Below the pieces are notes generated by a model. It saw only the letters and a program-made list of their open reading frames with translations. It was not told the DNA's origin and did not search any database. From NCBI RefSeq assembly GCF_018107685.1, contig NZ_CP064834.1, positions 806,001 to 870,000 of the forward strand: a DNA stretch of 64,000 nucleotides, written 5' to 3'. The translations under genes and the position numbers were made by a program. Shown here in pieces: positions 1 to 12,690 of this stretch; positions within the stretch are counted from its first letter, which is position 1, and each line of letters starts with the position of its first letter. This DNA is from Coxiella endosymbiont of Amblyomma nuttalli (GTDB lineage: Bacteria; Pseudomonadota; Gammaproteobacteria; Coxiellales; Coxiellaceae).

Positions 1-2
1 AG

Positions 3-116
3 AATACATCTACCATAACTAAATTGATAGAAATTGCGGAAAGTAAACCGAGACAATTATTATTAAGGGTTGTACGAGATTCAGGTCAATTATTTTTAGT
101 AATTCGGCAATTATAA
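3..116 (+). CDS. HtrA/DegP-type serine protease, C-terminal end (cut by window edge)
   Basis: The reading frame is open from the left edge and ends at a TAA at 114-116. The last residues include KPRQLLLRVVRDSG and LFLVIRQL, the typical ending of the second PDZ domain in Do-family periplasmic proteases (compare the SKPxxLxLxVxR...xYLLxR pattern of DegP/DegQ). Only about 37 residues are visible, so the catalytic triad cannot be checked and whether the gene is intact upstream is unknown. The family degrades or refolds misfolded envelope proteins in the periplasm. The call rests on a short motif only. Confidence 0.55.
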   Translation, partial: NTSTITKLIEIAESKPRQLLLRVVRDSGQLFLVIRQL

Positions 117-2101
117 TTATAATAATAAAAACTATATACCATTGCATTCATCATAATATTTTCCAAATGTAAATATTAATTAAGTACATTAAAATACTAT
201 CCTGATTTCTAAAAAAGAGGAGCTGTCCTTGTGTCTGTTAAATTAGGAATATACGTCTATAAAAACGCGCACATTATTTGCGGTCTTAAAAGATGATCAA
301 GTACAGCGAGGAAGATATAATGGAAAACGTATGGCCTGTTAAAAATATTAAATGGCTAGTCGGAATTATTGTTTATACATGTGGACTGATTATCAGAAAT
401 TTGTATTAAACATCCTGTCCTCACACTAGCACTACATCCTGTCCCGATCATCATTGAAGTTACAGAAACTATCCAACTCACACGATTTTTCCGAAATTCG
501 CATAAAATATTTTATTAAGATATATAATTAAGATATATGATATTGTCATTACTTAATTCTAGATGTCAGTGCAAAACTCATCTGTTTAATACTACTACTA
601 ATATCTTGGAACAATGGACATTAGTAACTGCATAAGACATTGATGTGATCAAATCACCTAAATTACCTTAAAACCCCCATAGATCTCCAATATTGACAAA
701 GCTTCCGATAAAATATACATGATAAAGATGAATAAACACAGATATAACTTCTTGGTATTCACTATCAACGCTCCGTGGCCTACGTGTGTGGTACCAAACT
801 CGCGGACATCGGTTCTACTGTACCAGTAATGAAAATGTACAATGCATCCGAGTTATTTAAAAAGAGACACAATCAACCAATCAGAATTAATTTTATAGAT
901 TACTCTGATGCCAAAGTAACTAGAGCTAATCAGTATTCATGCGTGTTTAACCAGATTCACACGAAGAATAGCGACATAAGCATTGAGCCTTATTAATATG
1001 CAGAACTGTCTAAGACAGAGAAATACCAAATTACCTGCCAGAGCAATCAAGAGCGCTTTCATTGATTATTTAGTTATTACTGCAAAAACTAAATTGAATA
1101 TGGCCGATTAATTTACTGATTTAGTTATTATCTTATCAAAAAAGAAAACGGTCATATTATTCATAATTAAAAACATCAAACAAGAAAAATTAGATGAAAA
1201 CAATCCGATAAGCAGTACGTACAGTTAATAGATATCGATTCATAATTATAATCATTACCACTGCAATAAATCAGGTATTGATATTATTAATGACAGATTA
1301 TGGATATCAACGCACAACTTTACCGGCAATTTTTACAACGCCAAAATTATTTCAAAGAGTACAACCCGCGACATAGCACATACATGATCTTGTTAGATGT
1401 AGCAAAAAAGTAACTGATAAAATCTAATAGACTCTAGGATTAATAAATGTAAATGTCACAGAGTTCATATCTTATCTTCGTGTGTCTACATATAGTGTAA
1501 CTTGTAATCTTTATTATGGTTTTATTTGAGTGTGAGCTGTTATGCAGCTACAAATACCATGTAAAATTGAGATTATCCTAATCTTTTCAGGTGGGTAAAA
1601 CAATGTTACATAACGGTGACGACATCAATTACGATTATAATCGTATTTAGCAGCGCAATTACCAAATGATATCGAAAGTATATTGGCAGTAATACCATGA
1701 TGGTCTCTCTATGATGATGGTAAAATTTCAATCGTTATACTAAAATCTGAAATAGAAAAATTACAATATTTACGCGATTCGAAAAGAAAACTTTGAGAAG
1801 AAAACATCGTCTATTAGTATAGCTAATATCAGTATTTTTTTAAATCATCCCGCCAGCGATTAATCACAATTATACCTGTGTTTTACAGATAATCATTATA
1901 CCCTATAACCTACGATCACTTACATTCAGAAGATACCTTTTCCTGCCGTCATAATGTCATGATATGACATTAAGCAATTATTCTATTAGTTATGTGTTAA
2001 TACTGCGATAACATATTGCTATCCTTATAAATGTTATCAGAATCTTAAAACATTTACATCGACATTTAATCTTGTCATATAGGTAAATATAGATTCGATT
2101 T
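117..2101. other. Decayed non-coding stretch
   Basis: About 2 kb rich in stops in all frames. The longest open stretch, 775-996 on the + strand, matches nothing I recognise. A 13-bp tandem repeat lies at 514-539. The region probably holds eroded genes between the protease and murA, but I cannot name any. Confidence 0.5.
514..539. repeat. 13-bp tandem duplication
   Basis: Two adjacent copies of attaagatatata (514-526 and 527-539, last base differs). One of many short two-copy duplications in the decayed parts of the window. Confidence 0.75.
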
Positions 2102-5009
<2,908 letters not shown>

Positions 5010-5987
5010 ATGATAAATAGCACAAATTTTTATACTCTAGGAAAAGCAGTTATTAAAACTGAATTACAAGCAATACGATCCTTGCAAGATCGTATTGATG
5101 AAAGGTTTGTTGCTGCCTGTAAAACCATACTTAATTGCAAAGGCCGAGTAGTTGTCCTTGGAATAGGTAAATCGGGACATATAGGCCGAAAAATTGCAGC
5201 CACCCTTGCAAGTACTGGTACGCCATCATTTTATGTACATCCCAGTGAAGCAAGTCATGGAGATATTGGGATGATAACCGCACAAGATCTAGTATTAGCT
5301 ATTTCCTATTCAGGAGAGACCACAGAAGTCGTGAACATCCTTCCCACTATTAAACGTTTAGGCGCTTTCTTGATTGCCTTTACTGGAAAGAGCCACTCTA
5401 GTTTGGGACGCATTGCAAATATCGTTATTAACGTCAGTATAACAGAAGAAGCCTGTCCTTTAGGCTTGACTCCGACTTCCAGTACTACTGCTGCCCTAGT
5501 TATGGGGGATGCTCTAGCTATTTCTTTACTAGGAGCCAGAGGGTTTACAAGCGATGATTTTGCGCGCATCCATCCTGGTGGATCTTTAGGTCGACGACTT
5601 TTGTTGCACGTTGATGATCTCATGCATTTTCGAGATCACATGCCTATGGTAAAGCCTGATTGTCTACTCGATGAAGCGCTCGTTGAGATTACTCGCAAGA
5701 GTTTAGGTATGACGGCGGTAGTAGCCGATAGCGGTCATTTATTAGGTGTTTTTACAGATGGTGACTTACGTCGAACTTTAGACAAGGGCTATGATATTCA
5801 TAGAACACCAATTAAAGAAGTTATGACTAAAAATAGTAGTATCACTATCTCTCCAAAATTGTTAGCTACAGAAGCACTTAAAGTCATGCATAAACATAAA
5901 ATTACTTCTTTAGTAGTAGTTGATAGTGCATGTTATCCATTGGGCGTTATTCACATACACGATCTTCTACGTGCAGGAGTGATTTAA
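5010..5987 (+). CDS. kdsD: D-arabinose 5-phosphate isomerase
   Basis: Converts D-ribulose 5-phosphate to D-arabinose 5-phosphate, the first step of Kdo synthesis for LPS. The 325 residues match the usual length. The N-terminal SIS domain has GIGKSGHIGRKIAATLAST (about residues 51-69), the ASHGDIGMI stretch and the SYSGET phosphosugar loop. Two CBS motifs follow in the C-terminal third (around MHFRDHMPM to GDLRR, and VMTKNSS to HDLLRAGV). It is followed one base later by kdsC, so the two are probably co-transcribed and translationally coupled, as in the enterobacterial kdsD-kdsC-lptCAB cluster. Intact. Confidence 0.96.
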   Translation: MINSTNFYTLGKAVIKTELQAIRSLQDRIDERFVAACKTILNCKGRVVVLGIGKSGHIGRKIAATLASTGTPSFYVHPSEASHGDIGMITAQDLVLAISYSGETTEVVNILPTIKRLGAFLIAFTGKSHSSLGRIANIVINVSITEEACPLGLTPTSSTTAALVMGDALAISLLGARGFTSDDFARIHPGGSLGRRLLLHVDDLMHFRDHMPMVKPDCLLDEALVEITRKSLGMTAVVADSGHLLGVFTDGDLRRTLDKGYDIHRTPIKEVMTKNSSITISPKLLATEALKVMHKHKITSLVVVDSACYPLGVIHIHDLLRAGVI

Positions 5988-5988
5988 G

Positions 5989-6498
5989 ATGCAGGAGTCC
6001 CTGCAAGATAAAATTCGTTTTATTAAATTATTAATTCTCGATGTGGATGGCATATTGACAGATGGGAGACTTTGGTACACCGCGAATGGAGAAATACTTA
6101 AGGCCTTTCATGTGCACGATGGATTAGGAATTAAACAACTGCTCCAGGCAGGCATTCATGTTGCTATCATTACGAGTTGTAAAAATAAAGCTGTTTCCTT
6201 TCGTGCAACTAAGTTAGGAATTCAGTACGTTTTTCAGGGGAAGTGTGACAAATTGCTTCCCTTTAAGCAATTGTTATCGCATTTGAAGCTGAGCGAAAAT
6301 GAGGTGGCTTATATGGGTGATGATCTTTCGGATTTACCTATCATGCAATGTGTTCGCCTTGCTATTACCGTTCCTAACGCTGTCTCTATCGTACAAGCCA
6401 AAGCTCATTGGAAAACAAAAAAATCGGGTGGCGAAGGAGCTGTTCGTGAAGTTTGCGATTGTATTCTCAACTTATCTAAAATACCTCATTTTAAATGA
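5989..6498 (+). CDS. kdsC: 3-deoxy-D-manno-octulosonate 8-phosphate phosphatase
   Basis: HAD-superfamily (C0 type) phosphatase that hydrolyses Kdo-8-phosphate to Kdo. The nucleophile motif DVDGILTDG (about residues 19-27) supplies the two Asp of HAD motif I. Motif IV is GDDLSDLP (around residue 108). The length of 169 residues is normal for this cap-less tetrameric enzyme. It starts one base after kdsD stops and is followed nine bases later by lptC, so it sits inside one operon for Kdo supply and LPS export. Confidence 0.95.
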   Translation: MQESLQDKIRFIKLLILDVDGILTDGRLWYTANGEILKAFHVHDGLGIKQLLQAGIHVAIITSCKNKAVSFRATKLGIQYVFQGKCDKLLPFKQLLSHLKLSENEVAYMGDDLSDLPIMQCVRLAITVPNAVSIVQAKAHWKTKKSGGEGAVREVCDCILNLSKIPHFK

Positions 6499-6507
6499 AG
6501 ACAATGT

Positions 6508-7113
6508 ATGAGTAAGAGTGTCAGCTTAAGTCTTTTATTAATTATACTAGTGTGTTTCAGTACTGCTATGGTGCTACAAAGTATACATCATCACCATTAT
6601 ACTGCAAAGGAACAATTAGGTCATCAGCCGGATACGTTCATATACAATGTTAGTTATTCTCAGTATGACGATCAAGGTCTTTTACATGGTCATCTCAATA
6701 CCTCTTTAATCATACATTGTCCATGGAAAGATTCTTTTTATTTTAATCATCCGGACTATCTGATCTACACAAAAAATAAACGAGTATCCTGGACAATCGT
6801 GGCTAATAAAGGAAAAAGCCAAAAAGGAAGTGGTCGAGTCTATCTATGGGATCATGTGAAAATTTATGAATCTCGACAAACTACAGAACCGGAAACCACT
6901 ATTATCGCTCGTACTTTAACAATTTTCCCCAATCGTTCTTTTGCTGAAACCGATAAAGATGTAACTATCATTCGACCCGATGCCACTATACGATCGACTG
7001 GTATGACTGCTGATTTGAAAAAAGGGATAGTTCATTTACTCTCTCGTTCTCTGGGAATCTACGAAATGACTCACTCTCAAAAACAGACAAGACAGGGAAA
7101 AACGAAATCATAA
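6508..7113 (+). CDS. lptC: LPS export protein LptC
   Basis: Bitopic inner-membrane protein that receives LPS from the LptBFG ABC transporter and passes it to LptA. An N-terminal membrane anchor is visible (SLSLLLIILVCFSTAMVLQSI, about residues 6-26), followed by a periplasmic beta-rich domain. The length, 201 residues, suits the family (about 190). The position between kdsC and lptB supports the call, since sequence identity across LptC proteins is low. The next gene of the canonical order, lptA, appears broken (see 7114-7490), which raises the question of how this protein's partner is supplied. Confidence 0.88.
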   Translation: MSKSVSLSLLLIILVCFSTAMVLQSIHHHHYTAKEQLGHQPDTFIYNVSYSQYDDQGLLHGHLNTSLIIHCPWKDSFYFNHPDYLIYTKNKRVSWTIVANKGKSQKGSGRVYLWDHVKIYESRQTTEPETTIIARTLTIFPNRSFAETDKDVTIIRPDATIRSTGMTADLKKGIVHLLSRSLGIYEMTHSQKQTRQGKTKS

Positions 7114-7210
7114 AGTTCGTACCCACCTCCATTCGGCAGAACTTGACCTTAGCAATATGACCTTGTCAATACCCAATACCCAGACCTTGTTGTTAAAAGT
7201 ATTAAATAAC

Positions 7211-7490
7211 ATGAAACGGCACGTTATTAATCATGCTTATCATCATTTTTCTTTACCTAGCTGGTTATCTATCCAAAGATCGATTTAAATTTAAATTCTA
7301 TTACATCCAAAACGTTCGAATACCGAACAAATTCTTGTCTTGATACTTTAGAATTGTTAGCCTTAACAACGACACAATTATGTATTGTCTATTTCCTCGC
7401 TAAGGTTAACATTCTAAATCAAAAGAAAAATTACCCAAGCATCAAATGTCTTCACTAGATAAAATGTCTGATGTGATATAAAAATATGAT
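7211..7490 (+). pseudogene. Probable lptA remnant
   Basis: In the canonical cluster lptA sits between lptC and lptB, but no ORF fills the 445-bp gap here. An ATG at 7211 begins a short frame (MKRHVINHAYHHFSLPSW...) that ends at a TAA after about 25 codons. In another frame, YLSKDRFKF followed by YYIQNVRI resembles the start of the mature LptA beta-jellyroll domain. Position is the main evidence and the similarity is weak, so this is an inference. LptA would form the periplasmic bridge for LPS. A functional copy could exist elsewhere in the genome. Confidence 0.42.
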
Positions 7491-7558
7491 ACAAAAAGCA
7501 AACTATGATTGCGATAAACCATACTAAAATAGAATGTAAGACTAAGGGTATATCGACC

Positions 7559-8284
7559 ATGACAGCAACTTTGAGTGCCAAACAATTGCAAAAAAATTAC
7601 AAATCCAGATGGGTAGTAAAAGATGTTTCCTTGTCTATCAGCAATGAAGTCGTTGGTTTACTAGGACCCAATGGTGCTGGGAAAACTACAAGCTTTTATA
7701 TGATTGTTGGACTCGTCATACCCGATGGTGGTGAAGTGTATTTAAACAACCAGAATATTAGTTTATATCCAATGTACAAACGCGCCCGTTTAGGTATTGG
7801 TTATCTTCCTCAGGAAACTTCCATTTTCAGAAAATTATCTGTCACTAATAACATTATGGCTATTCTTGAACTACGGCATGATTTATCAAAAAAACAACGT
7901 TATGAAAAATGTGAATCTTTAATGCAAGAATTTCATATTGGCCATTTACGTGATATATCCGGATACAGTTTGTCCGGCGGAGAAAAACGTCGCGTCGAGA
8001 TTGCACGAGCCTTAGCGATGGACCCTCAATTTATTTTATTAGATGAACCTTTTGCAAACATTGATCCCATTTCGGTTATTGATATTAAACGGATCATTAT
8101 TCACTTACGAAAGCGTGGAATTGGAATTCTGATCACCGATCATAACGTGCGAGAAACACTTGATATATGTCAGCGTGCTTATATTGTAAACGAAGGCAGT
8201 ATTATCGCTTCCGGCACACCATATAAGATATTAAACAATCAAAATGTAAGAAAGGTTTATTTAGGAGAGGAATTTAATTTGTAA
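7559..8284 (+). CDS. lptB: LPS export ABC transporter ATP-binding protein LptB
   Basis: Cytoplasmic ATPase that powers LPS extraction by LptFG. I chose the ATG at 7559 rather than the one at 7505 because it gives 241 residues, the usual LptB length, beginning [16 protein letters not shown]. Walker A is GPNGAGKTT, the Q-loop is in [12 protein letters not shown], the signature is [15 protein letters not shown], Walker B is [12 protein letters not shown], and the switch His is in [10 protein letters not shown]. All catalytic motifs are intact. rpoN, which follows lptB in many gammaproteobacteria, is absent: only 74 bases separate lptB from the hpf remnant. Confidence 0.95.
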   Translation: MTATLSAKQLQKNYKSRWVVKDVSLSISNEVVGLLGPNGAGKTTSFYMIVGLVIPDGGEVYLNNQNISLYPMYKRARLGIGYLPQETSIFRKLSVTNNIMAILELRHDLSKKQRYEKCESLMQEFHIGHLRDISGYSLSGGEKRRVEIARALAMDPQFILLDEPFANIDPISVIDIKRIIIHLRKRGIGILITDHNVRETLDICQRAYIVNEGSIIASGTPYKILNNQNVRKVYLGEEFNL

Positions 8285-8357
8285 ACTTTCATTATTTATG
8301 TCCTGATAGAAATGACTATATTTTAACGTATTGAAAACTAAAAAGGAGAGAAGTATC

Positions 8358-8634
8358 ATGCAAATCCAAATAACCGACAAAACTTGGATATTTCATCCAT
8401 ATGGCGTGAATTGATACGGTGCAACACATAAATCATCTTGATGAAATTATCAACGTTTATATGATTTTTCCTATATCAATGAAAATTGTCAGATTGACAA
8501 TGCTAATATCAAAACTACCAGACAGTGCCATTAATGCACAAGTAAAATCTGGTGATACGTGTACAAAACGGTCGATCTTTTAATGAGAAAAACACAAATA
8601 CAATCAGCTAAATATAAAACAAAAAAAGGTGAAC
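8358..8634 (+). pseudogene. Ribosome hibernation promoting factor (hpf/raiA) remnant
   Basis: A good ribosome binding site (aaggagag) precedes an ATG at 8358. The frame reads MQIQITDKTWIFHPYG and then hits TGA, matching the N-terminus of Hpf (MQLNITGxxVEIT...). Further on, in shifted frames, HLDEIINVY and DSAINAQVKSGD followed by DLLMRK resemble the middle and end of the ~95-residue protein. At least one stop and two frame changes separate them. In related clusters hpf lies exactly here, between lptB (or rpoN) and the PTS genes. Hpf dimerises and silences ribosomes in stationary phase, so this loss suggests weakened dormancy control. Confidence 0.68.
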
Positions 8635-8641
8635 GCCGTTG

Positions 8642-9223
8642 ATGTTATCACTAGAAAACTCCAAAAAAAGCTTTGGGCATGTGCAACAAAAAACATTACA
8701 TGCCAATTTACTCGTTATCGATACATTAGGCGTTTTAATTACCGGCGCACCCGACATTGGCAAGAGTGAGTTAACATTAGCTTTGTTTGATCGAGGTCAT
8801 AAATTAGTCTGTGATGATGTGGTGGATGTGGTACAACAAAATAATAAATTAATTGGTAGTTGCCCCACGATTACCAATGGGTATATTTTAGTTACTGATA
8901 TTGGTGTTATTGATGTGTCAAAACTCTTTGGTTTAGATTCCGTAATTGTTCAACATGAAATTCATTTATCTATTGCTCTGGTCAACCTAAAAGACAGAGT
9001 ATCCATTAAAGATCCGCTTAATCCAGTTTATCAAAATGAAATTATTCTAGGTGTGTCACTGCCTAAAATTGTTTTTCCTATTCATACCGGAAGAAATCTA
9101 CCACTTTTAATTGAGATATTAGTTCGTAATCATCGGTTAAAAAAGGAGGGCTATGATCCTAGTGTTAATTTCAGCATGCGTTTGCAAAAAGCGAAAAATA
9201 AGCATGATTCACAAAAAACTTAA
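8642..9223 (+). CDS. hprK: HPr kinase/phosphorylase, catalytic domain only
   Basis: HprK phosphorylates HPr on a regulatory Ser and can reverse the reaction. The ATG at 8642 follows an AAGGTG binding site. About 193 residues correspond to the C-terminal catalytic domain; the N-terminal domain of the ~310-residue Gram-positive enzymes is missing, as in many proteobacterial HprK proteins. The P-loop GAPDIGKSEL (about 35-44) has Asp where most homologues have Gly, but keeps GKS. CDDVVDV carries the acidic residues expected next, and ILGVSLPKIVFPIHTGRN is the HprK signature. It overlaps the HPr gene by 20 bases, implying coupled translation. Confidence 0.87.
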   Translation: MLSLENSKKSFGHVQQKTLHANLLVIDTLGVLITGAPDIGKSELTLALFDRGHKLVCDDVVDVVQQNNKLIGSCPTITNGYILVTDIGVIDVSKLFGLDSVIVQHEIHLSIALVNLKDRVSIKDPLNPVYQNEIILGVSLPKIVFPIHTGRNLPLLIEILVRNHRLKKEGYDPSVNFSMRLQKAKNKHDSQKT

Positions 9224-9473
9224 AATCGTTAATAAGTTAGGATTACATGCCCGAGCCGCTATTAAACTTACCAATTTAGCTTCGCGATATCAAAGCAAAA
9301 TCTTTATTCACTTTAATAAACGTGACATCAACGCTAGAAGCATCCTCGGCCTCATGGTTTTAGCCGCCAACAAAGGTTCCGAAATCGAGCTCACCACCAT
9401 TGGTGAAGACGAAAAAGAAGCTGCTACAGCAATTGAAGAACTAATCAATAACAAGTTTGGTGAAGCAGAATAG
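9204..9473 (+). CDS. ptsH: HPr-family phosphocarrier protein
   Basis: Small phosphocarrier of the PTS. The start at 9204 gives 89 residues, the standard size; an upstream ATG would add an unlikely tail read out of hprK's last codons. The phosphorylatable His15 is in KLGLHARAAIKL (Ala replaces the usual Pro after the Arg). Ser46 is exactly placed in ARSILGLM, the site modified by HprK. Neither enzyme I nor any EII gene is visible in this window. The pair is therefore more likely regulatory than a sugar transporter; it could be an NPr-type protein rather than classical HPr. Confidence 0.9.
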   Translation: MIHKKLKIVNKLGLHARAAIKLTNLASRYQSKIFIHFNKRDINARSILGLMVLAANKGSEIELTTIGEDEKEAATAIEELINNKFGEAE

Positions 9474-10208
9474 AGTTATACACTTGATTTTCTTTTTTCG
9501 GGGAAAGAGAAAATCAAAAGTTTCAAATTTCAGATCGTAAATGAGTTTTGCCTACTGCATTCATGTATTAGTACCCGGGTTTAGAATGAAAAAGATGCGT
9601 TTATGAAACGAGTTAGATATCTAAAGAGGTTTTATTTCCTTGTACTATGAAGAAGGGAAAATCAATATTAATGGTTACAGACATACTGTTCTGAAGCTTG
9701 TTCGATTACTTACAAAACCCAATTAATTATAAACATGCTTATTAGATACAGAGCTGATTATAAAGATTATAAAGATGACAGTTTTGTCTTCTAGATTCAC
9801 GCATTACTCATTAAATGAAAATAGTGAAAATCCGGATGCCAGCTTACTACTTTAAATAACTTCATAGCTGAAGCACCAGATGATTACCTCTTATCATGTA
9901 AATTGAAACCTCTGAAGAGGTTTCAAAAAAGAAACTCTAAAGAGCTCCACACACTCATTAAGGATGAGAAAATATCTAAATTAGGGTAATTCGGTTTATC
10001 TGTTTTACAGAAGATCCGAATTGGACACAAGGATTCTTGTTTAAAACGAATTCCCCCCAATATTTGGGTATTTCTACATCGCTTGCATAACTTGATTGAA
10101 AACTGATTTCTAAAAGGACGCCATTTTAATTTAACAAACGCGCTCTCTACCCAATCAAGCAGATGAAAGATAGTTGTTAGATTATAGTAATTCATTTTAT
10201 ATCCAGTA
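9474..10208. other. Intergenic region between ptsH and lon
   Basis: About 730 bp between convergent ptsH and lon. A hairpin at 9484-9517 could end transcription. A minus-strand frame at 9923-10228 (about 101 codons) overlaps the end of lon and resembles nothing known to me. In related genomes an HU gene often follows lon, but I could not align this frame with HU. Otherwise featureless. Confidence 0.45.
9484..9517. terminator. Possible hairpin terminator after ptsH
   Basis: ttgattttcttttt and its near reverse complement (aaagagaaaatcaa) flank a short CGGGG loop, 10 bases after the ptsH stop. The stem is A/T-rich and no long T-run follows, so it may stabilise the mRNA 3' end rather than act as a strong intrinsic terminator. 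Confidence 0.35.
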
Positions 10209-12677
10209 TTAATGTGTTCTAGCTCCATGGTCTTCTTTACACGATTTACCTTGTATTTTTATCACAGGTTCTTCAACGGATGCATGGATTTCTGGCATAC
10301 GAGTTAATGCTAATGCAAATACCTGATCAATCCATTTTACAGGATGAATTTTTAAATCATGTGTGACGATTGCTGGGATTTCTTTTAAATCTAGCTTGTT
10401 TTCTTCCGGGATAATAACGTGCTTAATGTTCCCTCTGAGTGCTGCTAATAATTTTTCTTTTAACCCACCAATAGGTAATACTTCTCCACGCAAAGTAATT
10501 TCACCGGTCATAGCAATATCAGCTCGAACAGGAATGCGAGTAATAGCTGAAACTAATGCCGTGCACATGCCAATACCGGCACTGGGGCCATCTTTAGGTG
10601 TTGCTCCTTCCGGGACATGAATATGAAAATCATGTAATTGAAAATAATCTTCAGGAACACCCATAGTAGCTATACGACTTCTGATTACTGTAGTTGCAGC
10701 ATGGATAGATTCTTGCATCACACTACCTAATCGCCCTGTGTGTAAAGATTTTCCTTTGCCAGGCATCACCTGTGCTTCAATGGTTAACAACTCCCCACCA
10801 AACTCCGTCCACGCTAAGCCTGTTACTTGTCCTATTTGATCTTTCTCCTCAGCTAAACCAAATCGATATCGTTTAACTCCCAAATATCTTTCAAGATTAC
10901 GAACTGTAATTTTCCATTGTTTAACCGTTTTTTCTCTTTCAGTTCGTTTAACCCCCTCTTTTTTAGTTAGAATTTCTTTAACCACTTTTCGACACATCTT
11001 GGCAATTTCCCGTTCTAAAGCACGAACACCTGCCTCTCGCGTATAACAACGAATCACCTCGTAAATTGCACCATCTGAAACATGAATTTCTTTGCTCTTT
11101 AATCCAGTTTGTTTGAGTTGTCGTGGGATTAAGTAGCGTTTAGCGATATTTAATTTTTCTTCTTCTGTATAACCAGCTAATCGAATAACCTCCATTCGAT
11201 CTAACAGAGGCGGTGGTATATCTAGAGAATTCGCCGTTGCAATAAACATAACGTCTGATAAGTCATAATCAACTTCTAAATAATGATCGCTAAAAGTGTA
11301 ATTTTGCTCAGGGTCTAATACTTCTAAAAGTGCCGAAGCTGGATCACCACGAAAATCCATGGCCATTTTATCGACTTCATCTAACATAAATAGTGGATTG
11401 CGCACACCTGCCTTTGCCATTTTTTGAATGATTTTTCCGGGTAAAGCACCAATATAGGTACGGCGATGTCCTCGAATTTCAGCCTCATCGCGAATACCGC
11501 CCAATGAAATGCGAACGAATTGCCGAGCGGTGGTATTTGCGATGGACTGACCAAGCGAAGTTTTACCTACACCAGGTGGACCTACTAAACATAAAATAGG
11601 ACCCTTTAATTTTCGTACGCGTTGTTGGACAGCCAAATATTCCAGGATTCGTTGTTTGACTTCTGCTAAACCGTAATGATCAGCTTCTAGAATTTCTTCT
11701 GCTTGTTTCAGGTCTTTGCCAATTTTAGTGCGCTTTTTCCAGGGAACTTGCAACAACCAATCTAAATAATTACGACTAACTGTTGCTTCAGCAGACATTG
11801 GAGGCATCATTTTTAATTTATTCAACTCTGCTATCGCTTTTTCTTTAGCTTCTTTCGGCATGCTAGCTTTTTGAATCTTTTTAAACAATTGTTGCTGCTC
11901 ATCAACAGAGTTACCTTCCTCCAATTCACCTAGTTCTTGTTGAATCGCCTTAATTTTCTCGTTTAGATAATATTGGCGCTGACTTTTTTCAACTTGTTGT
12001 CGAATACGCCCTTGGACCCGTTTTTCGATTTCAACTAGGTCCAACTCTTGCGCTAAAAGTGTTTCCAACAATTCCAGGCGTTTTTGAATTTCGATAGCTT
12101 CTAGGACTTTTTGGCGTGAATCTAATTTGATCGTCATATGAGCGGCGATACTATCTGCCAAACGTTCTGGATCCTCAATGTTCGCCAACGACAGAAGCAA
12201 TTCAGGAGGGATTTTTTTATTAATTTTTATTAATTGTTCAAATTGGTCTAACACCGCGCGCATGGAAGCCTTCACTTTAGTCTGATCCACATTGCCTTCT
12301 TCTCCTTCTAATAATTCAATTTTAGCAGATAGAAACTCTTTTTTATGGAGTTGAATTAATCTCGCCCGCTTAGAGCCTTCAACTAACACCTTAACTGTCC
12401 CATCTGGCAGCCGTAACAACTGTAAGATGGTAACTACTATCCCAATTTCATAGAGATCTTTTTGAGTAGGTGAATCATGACTAGGGTCTCGTTGTGCAAC
12501 TAGGAAAATTCGTTTGTCATTCCCCATCGACGCTTCAAGTGCCTTAACCGATTCCGAACGTCCAACAAATAAAGGAATTACCATATGTGGAAAAACAACA
12601 ACATCCCGTAAAGGTAATAATGGTAATTCAAACTTTTTCTCCACTTGTTCAGTCACGGGAAATCCTTCATTATTCAA
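10209..12677 (-). CDS. lon: ATP-dependent protease Lon
   Basis: Cytoplasmic AAA+ Ser-Lys protease that removes misfolded and regulatory proteins. The frame opens at a TTG (12677). An in-frame GTG at 12656, preceded by aagga, would give MTEQVEKKFELPLLP and is an attractive alternative start. The N-terminal substrate domain carries LLPLRDVVVFPHMVIPLF. Walker A is GPPGVGKTSLGQS and Walker B is PLFMLDEVDKM. The protease dyad is Ser699 in KDGPSAGIGM and Lys742 in IGGLKEKLLAA. Length (822 with the TTG) is close to the usual ~800. It lies 13 bases downstream of clpX on the same strand, so clpP-clpX-lon form one protease cluster. Confidence 0.97.
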   Translation of the reverse strand: MNNEGFPVTEQVEKKFELPLLPLRDVVVFPHMVIPLFVGRSESVKALEASMGNDKRIFLVAQRDPSHDSPTQKDLYEIGIVVTILQLLRLPDGTVKVLVEGSKRARLIQLHKKEFLSAKIELLEGEEGNVDQTKVKASMRAVLDQFEQLIKINKKIPPELLLSLANIEDPERLADSIAAHMTIKLDSRQKVLEAIEIQKRLELLETLLAQELDLVEIEKRVQGRIRQQVEKSQRQYYLNEKIKAIQQELGELEEGNSVDEQQQLFKKIQKASMPKEAKEKAIAELNKLKMMPPMSAEATVSRNYLDWLLQVPWKKRTKIGKDLKQAEEILEADHYGLAEVKQRILEYLAVQQRVRKLKGPILCLVGPPGVGKTSLGQSIANTTARQFVRISLGGIRDEAEIRGHRRTYIGALPGKIIQKMAKAGVRNPLFMLDEVDKMAMDFRGDPASALLEVLDPEQNYTFSDHYLEVDYDLSDVMFIATANSLDIPPPLLDRMEVIRLAGYTEEEKLNIAKRYLIPRQLKQTGLKSKEIHVSDGAIYEVIRCYTREAGVRALEREIAKMCRKVVKEILTKKEGVKRTEREKTVKQWKITVRNLERYLGVKRYRFGLAEEKDQIGQVTGLAWTEFGGELLTIEAQVMPGKGKSLHTGRLGSVMQESIHAATTVIRSRIATMGVPEDYFQLHDFHIHVPEGATPKDGPSAGIGMCTALVSAITRIPVRADIAMTGEITLRGEVLPIGGLKEKLLAALRGNIKHVIIPEENKLDLKEIPAIVTHDLKIHPVKWIDQVFALALTRMPEIHASVEEPVIKIQGKSCKEDHGARTH

Positions 12678-12690
12678 TTAATTTAATTAT

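Noticed and set aside
775-996. 73-codon + strand frame near the left edge
   Set aside because: No recognisable motif and no ribosome binding site; surrounded by stop-rich DNA. Not listed as a gene.
9923-10228. 101-codon minus-strand frame downstream of lon, considered as an HU remnant
   Set aside because: I could not align it with HU in any frame, and it overlaps the lon end. Left as unexplained.
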